A stretch of DNA of 64,000 nt. Origin: Amoebidium appalachense (Eukaryota; Ichthyosporea). A model generated the notes under the pieces. The model did no database searches and was not told where the DNA came from. It saw nothing but the letters and a program-made list of their open reading frames with translations. The stretch is from NCBI GenBank assembly GCA_963693365.1, contig CAVNZM010000014.1, positions 2,666,001-2,730,000 of the forward strand, read 5' to 3'. The translations under genes and the position numbers were made by a program. How positions within the stretch are numbered: the first letter of the stretch is position 1; every line of letters begins with the position of its first letter. Below, piece after piece: positions 45,614 through 56,881 of the stretch.

Positions 45614-46578
45614 GTGTTATCAGTCTAGGGAGAGATTGCCATTGCCGAAGTACCAAGTTTACTTGTGGTCCTCCAAAAACATGTAGCTGAAAACCACCAA
45701 GTGCAAACTGTTCTAAATTGCTTGCAAATTTTTTATAATCTTATTATTATCTTGTTGTTTTACTTATTTTACAGAACTGTATGGTAACCCCCTTTATGAT
45801 ATGTATGGGCACGCAATAAAACTTTCCATGTGCACCATGATGTGCACTGAGTGCCAGGTGGGCAACATATTTCCGTGCATACTTGCATATCTTTCCGTCG
45901 AATAAATCCAGTCAAAAGAACAATATATATATATATATTTCAGTGAAGTCTGGAATTGGCACCCCCCCGAAATGTTCCCGAACATAAAATCATCATTCTA
46001 CGGTGTGTGTCAATATACCATGCTCACAAGTCAGTACTGCAATTATACTATTCTCAGTTTACTTCAAAGCATCCCCCCCCCCCCCCCCCCCCCCCCCCCG
46101 GGCCTCTTCCCATTCCCTGCCCCCCCAAATTTTTTTAAGTTATGCTTTTCATACTCAGTGACTGCAATCATGGCACCCGTGTTTTCTAGATATATTTCCT
46201 TTCATTGTGTTCTACGTCTATGTGTGTGTGTGTGTGTGTGTGTGTGCATGTTTGTGTGTGTGTGAATGTGTGTGTGTGGGCCAAGTGAAGGTTGTATGCG
46301 TTTTTTTCTTCTTAGTTGTATTTGGTGTAAATGTGGAAAAAAAACAAATAAAAAAAATTACCAATGACCACCGCCCAGCTTGAATCACCCTAGCTCTAGT
46401 GTAAAACAATAATCATTATCAGTCACAAACCCTTCTACTACACTCGCCCCAAATGGCATATTCACATTACTGAGTTGATTTAGTTGTTTTTTTTACTCTA
46501 TTTTTATTCAACAACTGTCTGCTATTAAAACATTAAAATGTACATGTGTTTGTGTGTGTGTGTGTGTGCCACAGGCCG

Positions 46579-46620
<42 letters not shown>

Positions 46621-46763
46621 ATATAGAATTTACCGTCCTCATCCCCGTGTCCCCCTAAACCGGGTGTTAGCGGACCTTTGAGGTTTTTGTGATTGGATTG
46701 GTAGTTCTATTACATTAAAATTTTCAAAATGTCGTTGTACCAATGATATAATACGTTGTAAAA
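45614..46763. repeat. 1.1-kb direct repeat, copy B
   Basis: Second copy of 44,035-45,121; the period is 1,579 bp. The acidic exon lies only between the copies, not after copy B. Confidence 0.95.
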
Positions 46764-46781
46764 CAAATGTCGCCGAATTTC

Positions 46782-47490
46782 TCTAAAAAAAGTGCGTTCC
46801 ATTCTGGGTTAGAAACCCAAACCGTTTTGATACGGGAATCACCTGATCTCTGCCGTCATTCAGCCCAGCGCGTTCACAGTGAATCCGAAACCGCTGGTTT
46901 TTTTCTTTTTATTTCAAAGCCCCGAGTACGTACATCCTCTCGGGCCCAACTTTACGGCACTATATTTCAATTTTCTCATTATCAAATATATAGTTATTTT
47001 AGGCTTTTTCATTAGTATCGCAAGAATATTTAGCGATTTTGATGTCATAAAAACAACTAAGCAACGTTTCGATGGTTTTTGATGCCTCACAAAATGGCCT
47101 TAGGTCCCCTCCAAATTTCGGATTTGAGGTCAGGCACTAAAAAAGGTGCGTTCCATTCTGGGTTAGAAACGAAAACCGTTTTGATACGGGAATCACCTGA
47201 TCTCTGCCGTCATTCAGCCCAGCGCGTTCACAGTAGACTCCGAACCCGCTGGTTTTTTTCTTTTTATTTCAAAGCCCCGAGTACGTACATCCTCTCGGGC
47301 CCAACTTTACGGCACTATATTTCAATTTTCTCGTTATCAAATATATAGTTATTTTAGGCTTTTTCATTAGTATCGCAAGAATATTTAGCGATTTTGATGT
47401 CATAAGAACAACTAAGCAACGTTTCGATGGTTTTTGATGCCTCACAAAATGGCCTTTGGTCCACTCCAAATTCCGGATTTGAGGTCCGGC
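46782..47490. repeat. 354-bp tandem duplication
   Basis: Two copies starting near AAAAAAGTGCGTTCCATTC and ending near GATTTGAGGTC[AC]GGC, differing at about a dozen positions. They contain CCCGAGTACGTACATCCTC. No coding signal is seen. Confidence 0.95.
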
Positions 47491-48341
47491 AAACAACGCA
47501 TTATATATATTGTTAATACGGGAAGAAAAGTATCAACAGTTGCCATGACAGCAACATACAACAGGGATTGTGTTTAAGTGGGAAAAAAATTAAAAAAAAT
47601 CATCAGGAATTCAAGTGTTATTATATGGGTTAAATAAAAAAGAAGCCATGCAAAACGCGTACGAAATCATTGAACCGGCATTACCAAGAATCAAGTGAAC
47701 GAAAAACATTCCGAAAGTGTCTTCCGACGTCCATTCACATGTACAACAGCGCAGCTTGCATACATATGTATGATATCTAGTTACATTTCTCAAGCAAGAT
47801 ATTGGTTCATCTAAAGAAGTTTTCCAAGCGCCCTACGGCAGCCGCAATCATATACACATGCCCCAAATTCCGTATTCATTCCCTTTTGCACGCATATGCG
47901 TTCTTGCAGGTTATGTCTACCTTTGCCAAGCATAATTGCATGGAGATCTCATTCCAAAGAAGTTCAGCTGTCCTATGTATCGGGTAGCCGAAATCGCGTA
48001 TGTACATCCAAACCAAATCTCCGTTTACATTCGAATTCGTTTTCCAAGTAGTTCATGCCTTTTAGTTTGGACCCCCCCTGCCCCCAATTTTCAGATATTC
48101 AATCCATAATCACCGAAACTCCCAGGTGTGGCTGGCTGTCAAGCAGTGCGCGTTTCGAATTTCGGCCCTGGTCATACATATCCATCTCCTCACCTGCGGA
48201 AAAAGCACCGTTCGTGTAAGCTCTGTGTTCAAATAATTAAAGGTTTAGAGCGACAAAATTAATATAAAGGGTTACAAACATGCAAACAGGACATTATGGT
48301 AAGAGGTCACGGTGCATGTTTCTTGCTGGGAATGTCTCTCT

Positions 48342-48378
<37 letters not shown>

Positions 48379-48506
48379 ACTCCCAACGTACCCATACTAC
48401 TAAAGCACTACCAACCACATCCCACGTCGAAACCCACCCATCGGCAAAAACCAAAATAAGGGAGGCACACCTTCCCTCTATCTCCCTCTCTCCAAATGGG
48501 GGGGAA

Positions 48507-48541
<35 letters not shown>

Positions 48542-48589
48542 GAGAGAGAGAGAGAGAGAGAGACTAGGTAAGCACACGTGCAACGGTGG

Positions 48590-48955
48590 TGCATTAGTCA
48601 CTTTGAGTGACTGTCTCCCTGAGGCCCGGCTCAACATACCTTGTATGTTGCCGCAGCGACAGTCACTAGACAAAGGTTCTGATTGCGCAAACAAATTTAA
48701 ATATACAGCAGATGATTGGATCAAAGTCGCATCAATAATTGAACGCGGATTGAGGAAGCGTTCCTATTGCCCAACAACAAATTTACGAAGGCGTTCCTAT
48801 TGCCCAACAGAAAATACAGCATTCCCATTGAACCTACAAGATAACCAAGCGTTCCGATTGCCCAACAGGAATTCATAAACCCAACCGGAGTCGCGGCGTA
48901 GTAGTGCCCGGCCACTTACGTAAGCCATGGGTACATAGCCTTGGAGACTAGTGGT
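48590..48955 (-). repeat. Dispersed repeat S, copy 2
   Basis: Partner of 12,140-12,420. This copy has an internal expansion with three or four forms of GCGTTCCTATTGCCCAACA. The GTCACTTTGAGTGAC stretch at its left end is self-complementary. Confidence 0.8.
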
Positions 48956-49287
48956 GCATCGGAGTTTCTTCTTCCCCCCCCCCCCCCCCCCCCCCCCCCC
49001 CAAAAAAAAAGGGGGGTACGCGAAAGCAATGCATAAAAAAACATGTATGACCCACCTTCTCTCTTCTGACGGGCCAACCCCCATCTGCCCGCCGACCCCA
49101 CGCCTGCACCCGCCATGTTGTTGCTCGATAGGAACCTCGCGAGAAGGATGGGGTATTGCTGCGCAAACCCTGCTTGCACGTGACAACCAGAATACCGTCA
49201 GAGATCTACTGATAGGATTATGATATTGTGCACTCAGGACATACAAAGCCTATGACGATTTACTAGGGGGAGGGGGGAGGGGGGAGG

Positions 49288-49420
49288 GATTAAAATGCGT
49301 TACAAGTACGTACCACATTCACATTCACATTCACGAGGGACACCACAATGCAGGTTTATGCAATAATTGCGCACACCCACAGCCAAGAGTATGAATAAAA
49401 AGTAGAGCCCATCTTTCCCC
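49288..49420 (+). repeat. Dispersed element R copy
   Basis: Diverged; core TACAAGTACGTACCACATTC, end AAAAAGTAGAGCCCATC, then a T-G compound tract. Confidence 0.6.
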
Positions 49421-49427
49421 GGGGATT

Positions 49428-49471
<44 letters not shown>

Positions 49472-49743
49472 CTAAAGAACGAGGCGTGTCAGGTGCAGCT
49501 GTATCGGCAAGCGAACAAAAAAAAAAAAACAGCTCTGGCCTACAAAGTCATTTCCTCGTTACTTGACAAACCAAGAATACCAGGAGGAAGAGCCTCCCTC
49601 CTTACCCGCCCTCTCTGTCTCTTCAGCTGTGAGAACGGAAAGAAGCATTCCAAATGAGGTAGGTCACATGATGAAGCAAGAGAAGAAGGGACGAAATAAC
49701 GCGCGAGGGGGGGGGGGGGGGGGGGGGGGGGAGGGGGGAAGGG

Positions 49744-49856
49744 GCTGGTTAGAATGTGTTACCCAGTACAAAGTACACATTCATAACGAAACAACACAAT
49801 GCAGAGTGCAAGCACACAAAGAGCGAATGCACAATAAGCAGGTCCCATCCTCAGAA
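49744..49856 (+). repeat. Dispersed element R copy
   Basis: Core CAGTACAAAGTACACATTC, end AAGCAGGTCCCATCCTCAG; G tracts on both sides. Confidence 0.75.
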
Positions 49857-50869
49857 GGGAGGAGAGGGGGGGGGGGGGGGGGGGGGGGGGGGGAGGGGGG
49901 GGGGGGGAAGGGGGGAGGGGGAGGGGGCAGGAAGAGGGCGGTACAGAATACCAAGTACAGATTCTTGACAGAAAATAGGGCAGATTCTACAAGAAGGAGG
50001 AGGGTACACGAAAGTATACTGCACTCGGATCTGCGGATTGGGTAACGTTACTAAAACGGTGGACCAAGCCCAGTTCACGGATATCAGCCGCGGAAATGCT
50101 GTCTCCACCGTTTTTCGCTCCCCTTTTCGTCGGTTGTATATGCTTGCTTTATATACATAAACCCGTTACATTTTAATAGTCCTGAAGGCTTCTCGTATAT
50201 ATTATGTTTCAGTGGACTTTGGTGGGTGCGTGCCCAAGCGGGAGCGCTACTTCTGTCGAGCCCAACACCAGCACCCACCTACTGCGTGTACGTGCATGCT
50301 TGGTACGTCTGGGGCCAGGACTGCGGAACTTCGCAGTAGTGCTATAGTATAGCTAAACCGTATACAGTGTTCAAACAGAGTACCTCGGCCTCTTGACCAC
50401 CAAACTTTAATTGATTTACCAGGATTCTAGCATTACTTGACCATTGGAAGGCGCCCCGTGGTGTGTTCCTATGTGGCTACCTTCTTCCAGTCAGACTCAG
50501 AAAGTTGCTTGCGGCTACATGTAAAAACAACACATTGGTCTAGTTTGTTGACCTCAGTACTCTCTCGTTTCCCTTTTTATTTATTTATGCAAACAAAGAT
50601 CCCTTACCGCCCACAGACCTCCAACATCTCTTAACCCGTCTGTATAACAAGAAGTTCGTTGCCCTTGGATCCGTAGATCTTACCAGTATCATGGTGCACT
50701 GTGTTAGACAGGCCCTTCACCATAGCTTCACTAACTCTCGTGGTACCCATCCCTTCTCCCTCTCCTTCGCCCTCGAAACTTCTCCCCCCCGTCCCCTTTC
50801 CCCACCCCCCAATGCTTCTGCTAATTGATCCTCACGGACCAATAAGACGTACACAACACAACACACAGA

Positions 50870-50948
<79 letters not shown>

Positions 50949-51229
50949 CCACACGCGCGCGCGCGCGCGCGCGAGCACACACACACACACACACACAAAC
51001 ACACACAAAAATGCTTTACTTGCACTCTCTGTATCTTTTCCCGTGTCTTATGGTGATTCCATCTACCAGAGTTGCACTTCCCTATAAATAGCCAACACGG
51101 CCACTCTCCAAAAGCGGCTCCGCTTTGTCTTTCCCTTCCTTCTTTCTGTACTTCTTTGACTCCTCCGGCCTTGCCCACATGTCTCCTCACTGTCACTACT
51201 ATCCCTGTCAGACAGTATATATCTCTCTC

Positions 51230-51236
<7 letters not shown>

Positions 51237-51298
<62 letters not shown>
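51237..51298. repeat. (TC)n microsatellite
   Basis: About 30 TC units in a pyrimidine-rich 1.4-kb block, followed by a C tract at 51,328-51,356. Confidence 0.95.
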
Positions 51299-51301
<3 letters not shown>

Positions 51302-51324
51302 GTCTCTCTCTCTCTCTGTCCTTC

Positions 51325-51357
<33 letters not shown>

Positions 51358-51711
51358 TGCTCGTATCCTCTTCTGCCTCACCCTTCTTGCCCACCCACCC
51401 TCTTTCTCCCTTGTCACTCTCTCTATTTCTGTTCGTTTCTGTTCCTATTTTTTTCTTAGATCTGAAACCTCACTACACCGACTCCGACATCCAACTTTAT
51501 AGGTGTCTCACTCTCCCCTCTTCTCTTTGTCCTACTTCTCTATCACACTCTCTTGGTCTCTATCACTCTTCATAGCGCATATCTCCCTCGGAGTCTGCCG
51601 TTGTCTCTCTCTTTTCGGATTTTTTGTACTCCACCTCCCGGGGCCGGCGCCTTTCTACACAAATACACACACACACAAACACACACTGGTGCGTGCACAC
51701 ACAAACACTCT

Positions 51712-51742
<31 letters not shown>

Positions 51743-53015
51743 ATGACACCCCCTCAGGATCTCCTTACCTACCCCTTTCTGTGTGTGCATCTTTCTGAAT
51801 GTATGCGTGTGTGTGTGTGTGTGCGTGTGCGTGCTTCTCTCTCTCTCACTCTCACTCTCACACTCACACTCACACTCACTCTCTCTCTTTCTCTCGCCCC
51901 TCCCCTCCTTCTCTCTTGACGACTTTGCCTTCTCAGATCTCCCACAGCCTCGACCCCCCCTCGATCCTCCCAGGTTCTCCGTCCCGACACTCTGGATTTG
52001 TCTTTGCCCTCCCTTCTGTCGCCTCTATCCCCTCAAACCAATTACTTCCTGGTACCATCTCCTCTCACCCCAAACATCCCTTTGCCCATCCAGCCCTCAA
52101 CCTAGTACTAAATTAAAGGGTTCTTCACCCTGCTACGGCCCCCTTCTCTCTGTCCCACCTTCTGACGGATCCATTATCGTCCTCTACCCTCTAGTCAAAC
52201 CAAAACATCACTTCTCACTTTTTCAATGGGGTCTTTTTTCTATTTCTCCAACGTCCCTCATCCCTCCCCTGCTTTGCCCGGTCCCTCCGGATTTTGCTTC
52301 GCTGTTTTCCCCCAACAACGGTGTCCTAGGACTACCCCCTCCCCCCCCCCCCCTTTCCCCCGAACCCCTACCCAACTCAGGCAGGCTACCTTAAAGTTTC
52401 CCCTTCCTGGCGCCCCGCTCCCTTTCTCTCCTACTTCCCTTAACCTTTTGTTTTAAGCATCTATTTCTCTCTGCCAGATCACAGCTGTGATCCTGCGCAG
52501 CTGCACGCGTTCGTATGATAAGCTGAGCACAGTCACTGTGCAGGATCCGGAACCGGGCTAGTTAGTTGTCCCTATATGATGTTACTGTAAGGGTTATTGT
52601 TTCTCAGAGTAGGCTGTGTGTTTAACGTATGAAAATAACAATTGGCACATACTGAGACACTGTGGCGAGAGCATCAAGTGCTACAAAACAGTAATTGTTC
52701 CGCAGGCTATAGTGCACTATGTCCCGCCGCACTGATGCTCTCGCTGCCGGCCGCAGGGCCCATGTATTTCTGTGTTAACCCATTTATATACTTTGCATAC
52801 TGCCAGTAAGTCTAATACTGCAATGCTCTTCTCAGTTCCGAAGAACAAAGGCAGAGTAGAAGAGGACAAAGAAGTGGTGTACTGTACGCCGTGCACTCTG
52901 GATCCGGCCGCCGCGATGGCCTTGGTCCACCGTTTTAGACCCAGCGGCGGGTCATATGATCGATCGCAGATGCGAATAAGTAGGGCCAATCCTCCCGGGG
53001 AAAAGGGAAGGGGAA

Positions 53016-53066
<51 letters not shown>

Positions 53067-53154
53067 ACTTCATCCCATAGTGGGACCATGTAAAAACTCA
53101 CACAAAGATTGGCCCGTAGATCATAAAGTGCCCAGTCCAGAACCACATAGATGG

Positions 53155-53201
<47 letters not shown>

Positions 53202-53274
53202 AAAAAAAAAAGATTTAGGGAAAAAGATAAAAAACAATAGATAAGAAATAACAGGCAAGGGAGTAATGACTCAC

Positions 53275-53630
53275 CAGGGTCCAAGGCGTGCATGCTCCTG
53301 AAAGCGACGTCCAGGCCCGGCAGTTCGGCCCAGGGGCTCGTATCTGCAATCGTACGCATAAGGACAGAGAGGCGGCTACGAAGTAAAGGATGACCCATGA
53401 CACACTCTCGGAAGAGAAGAGCTAGCTCGTAGTGAAGGCTCGTTTGGAGCTTGGCTTGGAGATAGGTTCGTTCCTGTTTATATGTGTAAAGGAAGAGGTT
53501 TGAAGGATGTGGAAGAAGTGTGAGTAGGTGGATGGGGGGTGAGGGGGTGGGGGAGGGGGTCGGGGGAGGGTTGGGGGGTAAGGGGAAAGGGGGAGGGACA
53601 TGGTGGAGTTGTGGGGTTGCGGTGGTGCTG

Positions 53631-53671
<41 letters not shown>

Positions 53672-54027
53672 CACGCGCACGGACATTGGGGAGGGGGCGT
53701 GTAGGGGGAGGGGGGGGAGGTAAGATGCGACACGCACGACAAAGTTCACATTCACAATGGAGCACAATACAGATTGCAAAACATATACAAGGAGTATGCA
53801 TAATAAGAAGAGTCTATCCTTCCGAAAAGGGGGGGGGGGGGGGGACAGAGACAGGAGGGACAGATACGTTAGCCACGAAATAAACAATGTAGCAGACAAG
53901 TAGCAGAGAAATGATTTCAGGGGGAAAAAAGAACCCCGATGGAGGGATGATGTGCAGGGGGGATAGAATGCTGTCGATTAGTTGTGGTAGTGAAGTATAT
54001 TTCGGAGTAGGGGGAAAAAAAAAAGAA

Positions 54028-54058
<31 letters not shown>

Positions 54059-54114
54059 GAAGGTGTTTTATTATACGAAGTACACATTCGCGACGGACAA
54101 AACAATGAACTCCC

Positions 54115-54145
<31 letters not shown>

Positions 54146-56228
54146 AAAAAAAAAAAAAAAAAGCACACACCAAGCACACACCAGGAGTTTGCTTCTTTGA
54201 AGGGGTCTAAGTCGTCCCCACAGTAATTGAAACTCGACCCATTCCCCTAGCACGCGTAACCCAAACTCAGATACTGCTTCACTTAACCGGTCACCCGCCT
54301 GGATACGAAATGAAACCCCGACTTGTTCTACCAATGCAAGCATACAATCTCTCACGTCCTTTTCTTTTGTTTCCGTTGCGCCGTGCGCCTCTCATCCGTT
54401 TTATCATCCTCATACGATCACAATCACAGACACCAGGGTGTGTGTGTGTGCGCGTGTTGGGGCGTATTCGAAACACATACCAGGTAGAGAAACACGGGGC
54501 AGAGCACGTCGATACAAGCCATATAGTGCTCGACATATGCGGCGTAGCAAGGAAGAAACTGGTCGTCAGGCGTGGAAGCAACCGTCTCAGCCACCTGGCG
54601 AAGATACAAAGAAACCGTGTTCTTGAGGTCGGAGTAAAGGCTCCGGTGGTGGCTCTGGCAGCATACGTTGTACACCATCCTGCACCACCCATGCATGAGA
54701 AGAGGAAAGAAAAAGAAAGCAGAACGGGAACATGGTAAAAAACGGAGTTTTGAAAACTGCAGGAAAGAAGACAGGATATATTGACACGCAAACTGCAACA
54801 CTTGCGAAAGAGTATAAAGACAAATCGTGTTATAGAGGTCGGAATAAAGGCTCCGGTGGTGACTCTGGCAGCCTGAACCGCCCATAAGAAAAGGAAAGGA
54901 AAGGAAAGGAGAACGGGAGAAAGGTAAAAGGGGAGCTGGAAACTACAGGAAACGGGCAAAAGATAAATGTGCACGCACAACGCCAGACTTGCAGGAGGAG
55001 TGTTGAACAGCCTGAAATTCAACCCCCCCCCCTTTCCCCTCTTCCCCCGGTGAGGAACTTCTTGCAACTTGCAAGGTTGGCCGTATGTTTTTATCATTTA
55101 AATGACACCGTACCCCCCCCCCCCTCCCCCCCCCCCCCTCCCCCTCCCCTCCCCTCCCCCCATCCCCCCCCCCCCCCCCCAAAAAAAAAAAATAAAATAA
55201 AAAAAAATAAAGAAAGAAAGAAAGAAAGAAAGAAAAAGAAAAAAAGAAAAGAAAAGAAGAAGAAGAAGAAAAAGAAAGAAAGAGAGAGAAAGACTTTAAA
55301 AAAGAAAATGAATAAACAGAACAAAGAAGAAAAAGAAGGCTAAGGAAAAAAAAATACCTACCCACCCACCCAATCCCATGCGACCCCAACCACCACTCCC
55401 AATATTGAGTGCGAAAGAGAGCACCAGCACAATTATCTCGAACATCTAGACTTCTCTGCCTGTTGCCGAGACCATTTTCTTCCTAATAGTACTCCGCCAT
55501 ATCATGCCTCTAGGTAGAAGAATGTGGTGGGGAGGTTGGCAGTGAGCACAGGAGAGGGGGGGGGGGGGGGGGGGGGGGAGAGGCGGGGGGAGGGATGGGA
55601 AGAGGTGTTGAGTGGAGGAAGAGAGCAGGATACATGGAGAGTATCCGTGCAGAAAGCAAAGAGTAGAAACTGAACAGCAGCATGACCTACCGATAAGCCT
55701 CCTCGTGGGAGAAGCTGGCCGCGCGAGATCCAGGCTCTCGTGCAAGAATTAGCTCCAGGCGCTGTAGAAGCTTTGGCCAGTAGACTTCCCTGTAGTCGTC
55801 CAATGATATCGCCAGCACTAAAGGGATAATGTTGAAACGTGAATATGAGCATGTAACAACATGCGAACAGCTATTCGAAATGATGTCGACGACCTACGTG
55901 CGCATAAATGAAACTGCTGGACAGACAGATCCTCGGAAGACTTCACCCCTTTCCCCCTCTCCTCCCCCCTCCTCACTTGAGCAGACATAAGCAACATAAA
56001 CCTACAGGAAAAAAACAACTTGTGAACGCAGAAAAATTACCAACTCTACAGAGTCCCTCGTTAAGTTTGGTTCCACAATACAAGTTACTGAACACAGATT
56101 ATAGGTCCATGTGCACCAACGAACAAATCCTTTCACTTGGTGCCCAATTTTAATTTGGAAATGAGTGAACCCCTCAAAAAAATAGAAGTGCTTTGCAAAC
56201 ACAACGTCAAGAGGCACTTACTTTTCAT
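53275..56228 (-). CDS. Cullin-repeat protein, CACUL1-like (3' end not found)
   Basis: Four exons in transcript order: 56,228-56,222 (ATG AAA A), 55,817-55,691, 54,679-54,481, 53,473-53,275; all GT-AG and phase-consistent, giving 177 residues. Exon 2 has the cullin N-terminal start (LDDYREVYWPKLLQRLELIL, then SFSHEEAYR). Exon 3 reads MVYNVCCQSHHRSLYSDLKN and ends IDVLCPVFLYL. Exon 4 reads ERTYLQAKLQTSLHYELALL, FRECVMGHPLLRSRLSVLM and MHALDP, then donor GTGAGT. The pattern of VYN-C, LYSDL, FLYLERTYL and a helix of the LFRE type is the first cullin repeat. As I recall them, spacing and length fit CACUL1 (a cullin-domain-only CDK2-associated protein) better than a full cullin, and no catalytic cullin C-terminus is seen. 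The short two-residue first exon is unusual. The terminal 40-50 residues are missing from the model. Confidence 0.75.
53718..53826 (+). repeat. Dispersed element R copy in cullin-gene intron
   Basis: Core CAAAGTTCACATTCACAATG, end AAGAAGAGTCTATCCTTC; antisense to the host gene. Confidence 0.65.
54055..54290 (+). repeat. Element R copy interrupted by a (C)n(A)n insertion
   Basis: ATACGAAGTACACATTCGCG, then a run of C and A (54,111-54,161), then the 3' part with AACTCGACCCATTCCCCTAG and CCAAACTCAGA. Confidence 0.65.
54620..54960 (-). repeat. 210-bp duplication of the 5' part of cullin exon 3
   Basis: CTCCGGTGGT and flanks at 54,641 recur at 54,851. The second copy still encodes HHRSLYSDL and then diverges, and its acceptor region is altered. 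It lies in the intron upstream of exon 3. Confidence 0.85.
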
Positions 56229-56799
56229 TCGTTGTCCTTCTTCGTTGAAATTCCTCCCTGTTTAATGAGTGTGTTCCTACGTTCCTTCCTGTTGTTCGGG
56301 CTAGAACAAAGCTCCGTGAAGCCCAAGCGAATGTCTATCCCGTTTTCTTTCCCGTGCATACCACTATGTAATTAAGGTGCACCAAGCACAGAAAAAGCTG
56401 TTACCTTAGGCTTCGCTAAAAACAGGCATATAAGAAAGGAAGGATCCCTTCACTTTGAACATCACCCCATCAGCAGGTGGAAAAGAAAAGTGCCCGAACT
56501 GAAAGTGATCCCTCCCTATCGATGCCGCCACTTCGTTTGCAGCTCCAACTCTCCAAACTCAATACTTTTCCATAGAGATCTTGTGTTTCATTCAAAGACC
56601 TACCAAAACAACATTCCTTGACATCTCAAGCTTTTGAAAAGAACACACACCCACTTAAAACGAGCCCTACGTGAAGCGGCTGTGCTTTGAAGCTGAGCAA
56701 ATGAAGTTGTTCGATTCGATTCGATAGAGCTACATATGAGCCCGGTTTCAGGGAGTAACTCCATGGTGCTGGCCCGATTCGGATAATTCTATGCAGAAA

Positions 56800-56843
<44 letters not shown>

Positions 56844-56844
56844 T

Positions 56845-56881
<37 letters not shown>

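Larger units (their letters stand above)
47491..53274. other. No gene recognised
   Basis: Contains repeat S copy 2, two element R copies (49.3 and 49.75 kb), C and G tracts at 48,344-48,378, 48,508-48,540, 48,974-49,000, 49,439-49,471, 49,709-49,730 and 49,868-49,892, (CA)n at 50,867-50,944, a pyrimidine-rich block 51,060-52,450 including (TC)n at 51,237-51,298, and a (C)n(A)n compound at 53,157-53,211. The missing last exon of the cullin-repeat gene may be here. Confidence 0.5.

Noticed and set aside
44035-46763. Pair of LTRs flanking a small interior
   Set aside because: No TG..CA termini, primer site or retroelement gene; the interior is a 490-bp exon-like segment. Tandem duplication is simpler.
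50050-52938. Shared 18-mer CTTGGTCCACCGTTTTAG in inverted orientation at about 50.06 and 52.92 kb
   Set aside because: Flanking sequence does not align; too short to call a repeat family or inverted-repeat element.
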